This document shows, piece after piece, positions 44,375 through 51,996 of a stretch of 51,996 bases of DNA. Each line of letters starts with the position of its first letter. Within the stretch, counting starts at the first letter, position 1. The stretch is from Kluyvera genomosp. 1 (lineage in GTDB: Bacteria > Pseudomonadota > Gammaproteobacteria > Enterobacterales > Enterobacteriaceae). The translations under genes and the position numbers were made by a program. The notes under the pieces were generated by a model. The model did not search any database. It had not been told where the DNA came from and worked only from the letters and a program-made list of their open reading frames with translations. Location of the stretch: assembly GCF_001266615.1 (NCBI RefSeq), contig NZ_LGHZ01000035.1:1-51996 (forward strand), read 5' to 3'.

Positions 44375-45604
44375 ATGTCGAATATCTCTCATGTTTCCTC
44401 TCCTCCTAATACCTCACGCCTGATGCAAACCGTCGGGCTTTGCTTTTTAGTCGCGCTGATGGAAGGGCTGGATTTACAGGCCGCCGGTATCGCTGCCGTC
44501 GGTATTGCTCAGGCATTTACGCTGGATAAAATGCAGATGGGCTGGATTTTTAGCGCCGGTATCCTTGGACTGCTACCCGGTGCGCTGTTTGGCGGCATGC
44601 TGGCGGATCGTTATGGCCGCAAGAAGGTGCTGCTGGGCTCGGTGGCGCTGTTCGGCCTGTTCTCGATTGCCACTGCGCTGGCGTGGGATTACCCAACGCT
44701 GGTGTTTGCTCGCCTGATGACCGGCGTTGGCTTGGGGGCGGCGCTGCCCAACCTGATTGCGCTGACCTCCGAAGCCGCCGGTCCACGTTTTCGCGGTACG
44801 GCGGTCAGCCTGATGTACTGCGGTGTGCCGATTGGCGCCGCGCTGGCGGCGGCGATGGGTGCAAGTGGCCTGGCGCAGGCGTGGCAAACCATATTCTGGG
44901 TTGGTGGTATCGTCCCGCTATTATTGGTCCCACTGCTGATGTTCCGCCTGCCGGAGTCACAGGCATTCAGCGCCCAGCTGCAGGACACACCAATGCCGCT
45001 ACGGGCGATTTTTGCCCCTGAGACCGCTTCCGCCACGCTGCTGCTGTGGCTGTGTTACTTCTTCACTCTGCTGGTGGTGTACATGCTGATCAACTGGCTG
45101 CCGATGCTGTTGGTGGACCAGGGCTTTAGCGCTTCACAGGCTTCCGGCGTGATGTTCGCTCTGCAAATAGGTGCGGCACTGGGTACGTTGATGCTGGGTG
45201 CATTAATGGACAAACTCAGCCCGCTGAAAATGTCGCTGCTGATTTATAGCGGCATGCTGGCCTCGCTGATCGCGCTGGGGGCGGCAAACTCATTTAGCCT
45301 GATGCTGATTTCCGGCTTTGTCGCGGGAATGTTCGCGACCGGCGGACAGAGCGTGCTTTATGCGTTGGCACCGCTGTTTTATCGCACGGAAATCCGCGCT
45401 ACCGGCGTGGGTACCGCCGTGGCGGTAGGGCGATTGGGGGCCATGAGCGGCCCGCTGCTGGCGGGGAAAATGCTGGCGCTGGGGACCGGAACCGTGGGTG
45501 TGATGGCGGCATCGGCCCCGGGAATTGTACTGGCGGGCGTGGCGGTATTTTGGCTGATGAAAAAAGAACAGCGAAATGGTGAAGTGAAAAGCACTGAGCT
45601 TTAA
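44375..45604 (+). CDS. mhpT: MhpT, 3-(3-hydroxyphenyl)propionate transporter
   Basis: This major facilitator transporter of the aromatic acid:proton symporter branch takes up the pathway substrate. It has 409 residues (E. coli MhpT 403) with 12 predicted membrane helices. Motifs of the family include MEGLDLQAAG in helix 1 and the loop GGMLADRYGRKKVL. The start is ATG 44375, with GAAAGG upstream; the in-frame codon at 44318 falls inside hairpin 2. It follows mhpE by 110 nt with two hairpins between, so expression may be lower than that of the enzymes. Confidence 0.93.
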   Translation: MSNISHVSSPPNTSRLMQTVGLCFLVALMEGLDLQAAGIAAVGIAQAFTLDKMQMGWIFSAGILGLLPGALFGGMLADRYGRKKVLLGSVALFGLFSIATALAWDYPTLVFARLMTGVGLGAALPNLIALTSEAAGPRFRGTAVSLMYCGVPIGAALAAAMGASGLAQAWQTIFWVGGIVPLLLVPLLMFRLPESQAFSAQLQDTPMPLRAIFAPETASATLLLWLCYFFTLLVVYMLINWLPMLLVDQGFSASQASGVMFALQIGAALGTLMLGALMDKLSPLKMSLLIYSGMLASLIALGAANSFSLMLISGFVAGMFATGGQSVLYALAPLFYRTEIRATGVGTAVAVGRLGAMSGPLLAGKMLALGTGTVGVMAASAPGIVLAGVAVFWLMKKEQRNGEVKSTEL

Positions 45605-45730
45605 ATCGGCGGTCTTGTATTAATTTGCCATGATATTTTTTAATGTTATGGCATAAAAAGCACAGTTATCCCGGCATTAGCGTTCCTATACTGTCTGTCA
45701 CATTCATCATGATGCAACAGGCAGGACGTT

Positions 45731-46597
45731 ATGACCCAGTACGGCACGTTTTCCCTTGGTTCTCACTTTGTTAATCGCCTCGGCTACGGGGCGATGCAGT
45801 TAGCTGGCCCCGGCGTCTTTGGCCCACCAAAGGACCGTCATGCAGCGATTGATGTCTTGCGTGAAGCACTGGCGCTGGGCGTTAACCATATTGATACCAG
45901 CGATTTCTACGGCCCGCATGTCACCAACCAAATCATTCGTGAAGCGCTGCATCCATACGCCGATGATTTGGTGATCGTCACTAAAATCGGCGCACGACGC
46001 GGTGATGATGCGTCCTGGCTTCCGGCCTTCTCACCGGCGGAGCTGAAACAGGCGGTGCATGATAACCTGCGCAATCTTGGTCTCGATGCGCTGGATGTGG
46101 TCAATATGCGGGTAATGATTGGCGACGGTCATGCGCCGCGCGAAGGCTCAATTGAGGCCTCGGTTAGCGTATTGGCCGAACTGCAGCAGCAGGGGCTGGT
46201 GAAGCATATCGGACTCAGTAACGTGACGCCAACCCAAGTGGCCGAGGCGCGCAAGGTGGCGAATATTGTTTGTGTGCAAAACGAATACAACATTGCCCAT
46301 CGCGGTGATGATGCGCTGATTGATGCGCTGGCGCGTGACGGTATCGCCTACGTACCTTTCTTCCCGCTGGGGGGCTTCTCACCGCTACAATCGTCAACGC
46401 TGAATGATATCGCGGCATCGTTGGGCGCGACACCAATGCAGGTGGCTCTGGCCTGGCTGCTACACCGCTCGCCGAATATCCTGCTGATCCCTGGGACCTC
46501 TTCGGTCGCGCACCTGAGGGAAAATATGGCAGCGGCGCAGCTGACACTGTCGGCAGAAACGCTGGCGGCGCTCGACGGTATTGCTGCTAAGGGCTAA
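45731..46597 (+). CDS. pdxI: PdxI (YdbC), pyridoxal reductase of the aldo/keto reductase family
   Basis: This NADPH-dependent enzyme interconverts pyridoxal and pyridoxine in vitamin B6 salvage. It has 288 residues (E. coli YdbC/PdxI 286) and a nearly unchanged N-terminal half: VNRLGYGAMQLAGPGVFGPP and the catalytic Asp-Tyr of NHIDTSDFYGPH. The AKR Lys is in VIVTKIGARR, and the NADPH region ends the protein (LLIPGTSSVAHLREN). A GFA-domain gene follows 11 nt later, so the two are probably cotranscribed. Confidence 0.93.
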   Translation: MTQYGTFSLGSHFVNRLGYGAMQLAGPGVFGPPKDRHAAIDVLREALALGVNHIDTSDFYGPHVTNQIIREALHPYADDLVIVTKIGARRGDDASWLPAFSPAELKQAVHDNLRNLGLDALDVVNMRVMIGDGHAPREGSIEASVSVLAELQQQGLVKHIGLSNVTPTQVAEARKVANIVCVQNEYNIAHRGDDALIDALARDGIAYVPFFPLGGFSPLQSSTLNDIAASLGATPMQVALAWLLHRSPNILLIPGTSSVAHLRENMAAAQLTLSAETLAALDGIAAKG

Positions 46598-46608
46598 CGG
46601 GAGACGCC

Positions 46609-47028
46609 ATGGCTAAAAAACTCTCCGCCCAATGTCACTGTGGTGCCGTGGCATTTACCGTTGAGCTTAGCGACGGATTCAATACGATACGGCGCTGTAA
46701 CTGCTCTTATTGCCGGATGCGTGGTGCGGTGGCCGTGTCCGCGCCGCTGTCGGGTATGACTTTGTTACGCGGGCAGGACAAGCTGACAGAATATCGCTTT
46801 AATACCGGCGAGGCGGTGCATTACTTCTGCTCGGTGTGCGGTATTTATCCATTCCATCAGCGGCGTTCTAATCCGCAGCAGTACGGCATTAATGTGGCGT
46901 GTATTGAGGGCGTATCACCGTTTGATTTTCCCTGTGTGGAAGTGCACGACGGGGTCAATCATCCGAAGGATGGCGGTGGTGGGGTGGTCGGTTTTCTACG
47001 CTACGAGAAAAAATCGGCTGAGCAATAA
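46609..47028 (+). CDS. GFA/CENP-V-domain zinc protein
   Basis: This 139-residue protein has the glutathione-dependent formaldehyde-activating (GFA) fold, a zinc-bound beta-tent. Its cysteines form the expected pattern: Cys9-Cys11 (CHCGAV), Cys30-Cys32-Cys35 (CNCSYC) and Cys74-Cys77 (CSVCG). Members range from glutathione-adduct enzymes to proteins of unknown role; no substrate can be assigned. It begins 11 nt after pdxI with GGGAG before the ATG, and ends at a strong terminator shared with azoR. Confidence 0.85.
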   Translation: MAKKLSAQCHCGAVAFTVELSDGFNTIRRCNCSYCRMRGAVAVSAPLSGMTLLRGQDKLTEYRFNTGEAVHYFCSVCGIYPFHQRRSNPQQYGINVACIEGVSPFDFPCVEVHDGVNHPKDGGGGVVGFLRYEKKSAEQ

Positions 47029-47031
47029 AAC

Positions 47032-47061
47032 AAAAAACCCTGCGATTAAGCAGGGTTTTTT
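47032..47061. terminator. Bidirectional terminator between the GFA gene and azoR
   Basis: CCCTGC/GCAGGG with loop GATTAA (47038-47055) is flanked by A6 and T6, so it stops transcription from both converging genes. Confidence 0.93.
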
Positions 47062-47075
47062 CTAACTGGGGACGA

Positions 47076-47878
<803 letters not shown>

Positions 47879-50800
47879 ATGACAGAACAAGAAAAAATCA
47901 CCTTTGCGATGCTGAACCAGCGCCTTGATGCGCTGATGCTGCGGGATAAACTGCGCTTTGCCCGCCGATTACACGGCGTTAAAAAGGTTAAAAATCCTGA
48001 TGCTCAACAGGCCATTATTCAGGAGATGGCGCAAGAAATTGAACAGGCTGCCGGTAAAGTCGTGCTGCGTGAAGCCGCGCGTCCGGTGATTGATTACCCG
48101 GAAAATCTACCCGTCAGCCAGAAAAAACAGGCCATTCTTGAAGCCGTGCGCGACAACCAGGTGGTTATTGTGGCGGGGGAAACCGGTTCAGGGAAAACCA
48201 CCCAGCTGCCGAAAATCTGTATGGAGCTGGGGCGCGGGATTAAAGGTCTTATCGGCCATACCCAGCCGCGTCGTCTGGCCGCTCGTACCGTTGCCAACCG
48301 TATTGCCGAAGAGTTGAAAACCGAGCCGGGCGGCTGCATCGGTTATAAAGTGCGTTTTAGCGATCACGTCAGCGATAACACCATGGTGAAGCTGATGACC
48401 GACGGGATTTTGCTGGCCGAAATCCAGCAGGACCGTCTGTTGATGCAGTACGACACCATTATTATCGATGAAGCGCACGAACGCAGCCTGAACATCGATT
48501 TCCTGCTCGGTTACCTGCGCGAGCTGCTGCCGCGTCGGCCAGACCTCAAAATCATCATCACCTCGGCAACCATCGATCCGGAACGCTTCTCGCGCCACTT
48601 TAATAATGCGCCAATTATCGAGGTTTCCGGTCGTACTTACCCGGTTGAAGTTCGCTATCGACCGATTGTCGAAGAGGCTGACGATACCGAACGCGATCAA
48701 CTGCAGGCCATTTTTGACGCTGTCGATGAGCTGGGCCGTGAAAGTGCAGGCGATATTCTGATCTTTATGAGCGGTGAGCGCGAAATTCGCGACACCGCCG
48801 ATGCGCTCAGCAAGCGCGACCTGCGGCATACCGAAATTTTGCCGCTGTACGCACGCTTGTCGAACAGTGAACAAAACCGCGTTTTCCAGTCGCACAGTGG
48901 GCGTCGTATCGTACTGGCCACCAACGTCGCGGAAACCTCGCTCACCGTACCGGGCATCAAATACGTGATTGACCCTGGTACCGCGCGTATCAGCCGCTAC
49001 AGCTATCGCACCAAGGTGCAGCGTCTGCCAATTGAGCCGGTTTCACAGGCGTCGGCAAACCAGCGTAAGGGCCGCTGCGGCCGTGTGTCGGAAGGGATTT
49101 GTATTCGTCTGTATTCAGAAGATGATTTCCTGTCGCGCCCGGAATTTACCGATCCCGAGATTCTGCGTACCAACCTGGCTTCCGTTATCCTGCAGATGAC
49201 CGCGCTGGGGCTGGGAGATATTGCCGCGTTCCCGTTTGTTGAAGCGCCGGATAAGCGCAATTTTCAGGACGGTGTACGCCTACTCGAAGAACTGAGCGCT
49301 ATTACCACCGACGAACAGCAAACGGCTTATAAACTGACGCCGCTAGGCCGCCAGTTGAGTCAGTTGCCGGTTGACCCGCGCCTGGCGCGCATGGTGCTGG
49401 AAGCACAAAAACATGGCTGCGTACGCGAAGCGATGATTATCACTTCGGCGCTCTCCATCCAGGATCCGCGTGAGCGTCCGATGGACAAAAAGCAGGCATC
49501 GGATGAGAAACATCAGCGTTTCCACGACAAAGAGTCTGACTTCCTGGCCTTTGTGAATTTGTGGAACTATCTCGGTGAACAGCAAAAAGCGTTGTCGTCG
49601 AACCAGTTCCGCCGTCAGTGTAAGCTGGATTTCCTCAACTATCTGCGCGTGCGCGAATGGCAGGATATCTACACCCAGCTGCGCCAGGTGGTGAAAGAGC
49701 TGGGCATTCCGGTGAACAGTGAACCGGCGGAATACCGTGAAATCCATGTCGCGCTGCTGACCGGCCTGCTGTCGCATATCGGCATGAAGGATACGGATAA
49801 GCAGGAGTTTACCGGCGCGCGTAACGCCCGTTTCTCGATTTTCCCAGGCTCCGGTCTGTTTAAAAAACCGCCGAAATGGGCGATGGTTGCCGAGTTGGTG
49901 GAAACCAGCCGTCTGTGGGGCCGCATCGCCGCGCGCATCGACCCGGAATGGGTTGAGCCGGTCGCTCAGCATCTGATCAAACGTTCGTACAGTGAACCGC
50001 ACTGGGAGCGCGCGCAGGGTGCGGTGATGGCGACCGAAAAAGTGACGGTCTACGGCTTGCCGATTGTGGCAGCGCGTAAGGTCAACTATAGCCAGATTGA
50101 CCCAGCGTTGTGCCGCGAGCTGTTTATTCGTCATGCGCTGGTGGAAGGTGACTGGCAAACCCGTCACGCCTTCTTCCGCGACAACTTAAAGTTGCGCAGT
50201 GAAATTGAAGAGCTGGAGCATAAATCGCGCCGCCGCGACATCCTGGTGGATGACGAGACGATGTTTGAATTTTACGACCAGCGCATCAGCCATGACGTGA
50301 TTTCCGCGCGCCACTTCGATAAGTGGTGGAAACAGGCCAGCCGTGAAACGCCGGATCTGCTCAACTTTGAAAAGAGCATGCTGATTAAAGAAGGCGCGGA
50401 GCAGGTCAGCAAGCTGGACTATCCGAACTTCTGGCATCAGGGCAACCTGAAGCTGCGTTTGACCTATCAGTTTGAACCGGGCGCCGATGCCGATGGCGTC
50501 ACGGTGCATATCCCGCTGCCGCTGTTAAACCAGGTGGAAGAGGCTGGGTTTGAGTGGCAGATTCCTGGGCTGCGTCGTGAACTGATTATCGCGCTGATTA
50601 AATCGCTGCCAAAACCGGTTCGGCGTAATTTTGTGCCCGCGCCAAACTATGCAGAAGCCTTCTTAGGGCGCGTGACGCCGCTGGAATTGCCGCTGCTGGA
50701 TTCGCTGGAGCGCGAACTGCGCCGGATGACCGGCGTCACCGTTGAGCGCGATGCCTGGCAGTGGGATCAGGTACCCGATCACCTTAAAATCACCTTCCGG

Positions 50801-51781
50801 GTCGTTGACGACAAAAACAAGAAGCTGCAGGAAGGGCGTGTTTTACAGGATCTGAAAGACGCGCTGAAAGGCAAAGTTCAGGAGACACTTTCCTCCGTTG
50901 CCGATGACGGTATCGAGCAAAACGGCCTGCACATCTGGAGCTTTGGCGACTTGCCAGAACGCTATGAACAAAAGCGCGGAAACTATAAGGTGAAAGCCTG
51001 GCCGGCGCTGGTGGATGAGCGTGACAGCGTGGCGATCAAACTGTTCGATAACGAGCTGGAACAGCAGCAGATGATGTGGCGCGGCCTGCGTCGCCTGTTG
51101 CTGCTCAATATTCCGTCGCCGATTAAATATTTGCACGAGAAGCTGCCGAACAAAGCCAAGCTGGGTCTCTACTTTAACCCGTACGGTAAAGTGCTGGATC
51201 TGATTGACGACTGCATCTCCTGCGGTGTCGATAAGCTGATTGACGAGGCGGGCGGCCCAGTATGGACCGAAGCAGGATTTGCTGCGCTGCATGACAAAGT
51301 GCGTGCCGATCTCAACGAAACGGTGGTAGGCATAGCCAAGCAGGTTGAGCAGATTCTCACCGCAGTGTTTAACGTCAACAAGCGGCTGAAAGGGCGCGTG
51401 GACATGACCATGGCGCTGGGGCTGTCGGATATCAAGGCACAGATGAATGGCCTGGTGTATCGCGGTTTTGTCACCGGCAACGGTTTCCGTCGTCTGGGCG
51501 ATACGCTGCGTTACTTGCAGGCGATTGAAAAACGTCTGGAGAAAATGGCGGTTGACCCGCACCGCGATCGTGCGCAGATGCTGAAAGTGGAGAGCGTTCA
51601 GCAGGCGTGGCAGCAGTGGCTGAACAAGCTGCCGCCAGCACGTCGGGAGGATGAAGACGTAAAAGAGATCCGTTGGATGATTGAAGAGCTGCGAGTCAGC
51701 TTCTTCGCACAGCAGCTCGGTACGCCGTATCCAATCTCCGATAAGCGTATCCTGCAGGCGATGGAGCAGATTGTTGTTTAA
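47879..51781 (+). CDS. hrpA: HrpA, ATP-dependent RNA helicase (DEAH box)
   Basis: This 1300-residue protein, the E. coli length, is a DEAH/RHA helicase involved in mRNA processing and in resolving stalled or collided ribosomes. The motor core holds Walker A GETGSGKT (100-107), DEAH at 197-200, the SAT motif, and QRKGRCGR (motif VI, about 395). Winged-helix, ratchet and OB-fold domains follow up to about residue 750. The long bacterial-specific C-terminal region to residue 1300, required for function, is complete. The start is the first ATG and agrees with the E. coli N terminus. Confidence 0.97.
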   Translation: MTEQEKITFAMLNQRLDALMLRDKLRFARRLHGVKKVKNPDAQQAIIQEMAQEIEQAAGKVVLREAARPVIDYPENLPVSQKKQAILEAVRDNQVVIVAGETGSGKTTQLPKICMELGRGIKGLIGHTQPRRLAARTVANRIAEELKTEPGGCIGYKVRFSDHVSDNTMVKLMTDGILLAEIQQDRLLMQYDTIIIDEAHERSLNIDFLLGYLRELLPRRPDLKIIITSATIDPERFSRHFNNAPIIEVSGRTYPVEVRYRPIVEEADDTERDQLQAIFDAVDELGRESAGDILIFMSGEREIRDTADALSKRDLRHTEILPLYARLSNSEQNRVFQSHSGRRIVLATNVAETSLTVPGIKYVIDPGTARISRYSYRTKVQRLPIEPVSQASANQRKGRCGRVSEGICIRLYSEDDFLSRPEFTDPEILRTNLASVILQMTALGLGDIAAFPFVEAPDKRNFQDGVRLLEELSAITTDEQQTAYKLTPLGRQLSQLPVDPRLARMVLEAQKHGCVREAMIITSALSIQDPRERPMDKKQASDEKHQRFHDKESDFLAFVNLWNYLGEQQKALSSNQFRRQCKLDFLNYLRVREWQDIYTQLRQVVKELGIPVNSEPAEYREIHVALLTGLLSHIGMKDTDKQEFTGARNARFSIFPGSGLFKKPPKWAMVAELVETSRLWGRIAARIDPEWVEPVAQHLIKRSYSEPHWERAQGAVMATEKVTVYGLPIVAARKVNYSQIDPALCRELFIRHALVEGDWQTRHAFFRDNLKLRSEIEELEHKSRRRDILVDDETMFEFYDQRISHDVISARHFDKWWKQASRETPDLLNFEKSMLIKEGAEQVSKLDYPNFWHQGNLKLRLTYQFEPGADADGVTVHIPLPLLNQVEEAGFEWQIPGLRRELIIALIKSLPKPVRRNFVPAPNYAEAFLGRVTPLELPLLDSLERELRRMTGVTVERDAWQWDQVPDHLKITFRVVDDKNKKLQEGRVLQDLKDALKGKVQETLSSVADDGIEQNGLHIWSFGDLPERYEQKRGNYKVKAWPALVDERDSVAIKLFDNELEQQQMMWRGLRRLLLLNIPSPIKYLHEKLPNKAKLGLYFNPYGKVLDLIDDCISCGVDKLIDEAGGPVWTEAGFAALHDKVRADLNETVVGIAKQVEQILTAVFNVNKRLKGRVDMTMALGLSDIKAQMNGLVYRGFVTGNGFRRLGDTLRYLQAIEKRLEKMAVDPHRDRAQMLKVESVQQAWQQWLNKLPPARREDEDVKEIRWMIEELRVSFFAQQLGTPYPISDKRILQAMEQIVV

Positions 51782-51813
51782 AGCAGAGGGCTGGCGGGAT
51801 TTAGGCGGTTTAC

Positions 51814-51842
51814 GTTTGATGTTGGGCGGTTAAGCATCAAAC
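51814..51842. repeat. Inverted repeat downstream of hrpA
   Basis: GTTTGATG and CATCAAAC pair perfectly around a 13-nt loop, 33 nt after the hrpA stop. No T-run follows, so it is not a classical terminator. Confidence 0.55.
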
Positions 51843-51865
51843 TCCGTTGAGCTTTCCAGCCGATT

Positions 51866-51915
51866 GCGCTCCTTATTTATTTCCTGTCATTTAATTTGAA
51901 TGGCGCAAGGAGCGC
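51866..51915. repeat. Inverted repeat with 32-nt centre
   Basis: GCGCTCCTT (51866-51874) and AAGGAGCGC (51907-51915) are exact inverted copies flanking an AT-rich centre. It abuts the GC-rich hairpin at 51916-51947. Confidence 0.5.
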
Positions 51916-51947
51916 GCAGGGGGCGGCCAATCGCCGCCGCCCCCTGC
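51916..51947. repeat. GC-rich 12-bp perfect hairpin
   Basis: GCAGGGGGCGGC (51916-51927) pairs without mismatch with GCCGCCCCCTGC (51936-51947) around an 8-nt loop. Such a stem is hard to sequence and may be part of a dispersed repeat, explaining why the contig ends about 50 bases later. Confidence 0.6.
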
Positions 51948-51996
51948 ACCCCCAGGCTCTGGCGGCAGAATCGCCGCTTCGCGGTTCCCTCAGCTT

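Larger units (their letters stand above)
51782..51996. other. Contig end without gene, rich in palindromes
   Basis: The 215 bases after hrpA contain no gene that I can support. Three inverted repeats follow each other (51814-51842, 51866-51915, 51916-51947), and the sequence becomes very GC-rich in the last 90 bases. Confidence 0.6.

Noticed and set aside
49343-50167. 274-codon frame antisense to hrpA
   Set aside because: A shadow of hrpA with no start signals and low-complexity basic sequence; hrpA is intact over it.

Overview
The window reads as one end of a chromosomal contig from an enterobacterium of the family Enterobacteriaceae. Many proteins match their Escherichia coli counterparts closely in sequence and length (UmuD/UmuC, SufABCDSE, LdtE, Lpp, PykF, FumD, MhpRABCDFE/T, PdxI, AzoR, HrpA). 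The gene order is only partly that of E. coli K-12: the blocks suf-ldtE-lpp-pykF-fumD and azoR-hrpA are kept, but mhp and umuDC sit in other contexts. A relative such as Citrobacter, Enterobacter, Lelliottia, Kluyvera or Leclercia is plausible; the genus cannot be fixed from this window. Bases 1-34 are not genomic. They are an Illumina Nextera transposase adapter left at the contig end.

Layout. (1) 35-2967: SOS translesion operon umuDC, whose LexA box is cut by the contig end; ydfZ behind a well-placed FNR site; and a divergent phosphoribosyltransferase. (2) 2968-15817: an accessory, largely AT-rich surface and biofilm block. It holds a periplasmic alkylsulfatase (YjcS type), an OmpA paralogue, a membrane diguanylate cyclase (DgcJ type), two tandem IprA/YaiV-type winged-helix regulators and a divergent five-gene chaperone-usher fimbrial operon. 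(3) 15818-25437: core genes, namely the Fur-regulated sufABCDSE operon for Fe-S assembly under stress, the L,D-transpeptidase ldtE, Braun lipoprotein lpp, pyruvate kinase pykF with a Cra box, and fumD. (4) 25460-45604: a catabolic and transport island of about 20 kb. It starts with a TetR-controlled quinate/shikimate-type cluster (dehydroshikimate dehydratase fused to an HPPD-like domain, an MFS transporter and an atypical shikimate dehydrogenase). Next come a ModA-like protein without signal peptide and a convergent BtuCD-type ABC importer, each preceded by a ModE-like palindrome; a complete Ldr/Rdl type I toxin-antitoxin locus; a Tat-exported hydrolase; a small redox pair; and the full mhp pathway for 3-(3-hydroxyphenyl)propionate with regulator and transporter. 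(5) 45731-51781: pdxI, a GFA-domain protein, azoR and hrpA. The final 215 bases have no gene and end in strong GC-rich palindromes, which may be why assembly stopped there.

How the parts work together. The mhp genes form one polarised operon: MhpA hydroxylates, MhpB opens the ring, MhpC hydrolyses, MhpD hydrates, MhpE cleaves and MhpF makes acetyl-CoA. It is controlled by MhpR through a perfect palindrome at 37829-37849. The quinate-type cluster would turn hydroaromatic acids into protocatechuate; no protocatechuate ring-cleavage genes are visible here. The points I judge most worth follow-up are the ModE-like boxes paired with a cytoplasmic ModA-like protein, the Ldr/Rdl locus, two tandem hairpins with covarying stems and near-identical loops between mhpE and mhpT, the active-site-altered phosphoribosyltransferase, and the shikimate dehydrogenase that lacks both substrate-binding serines.
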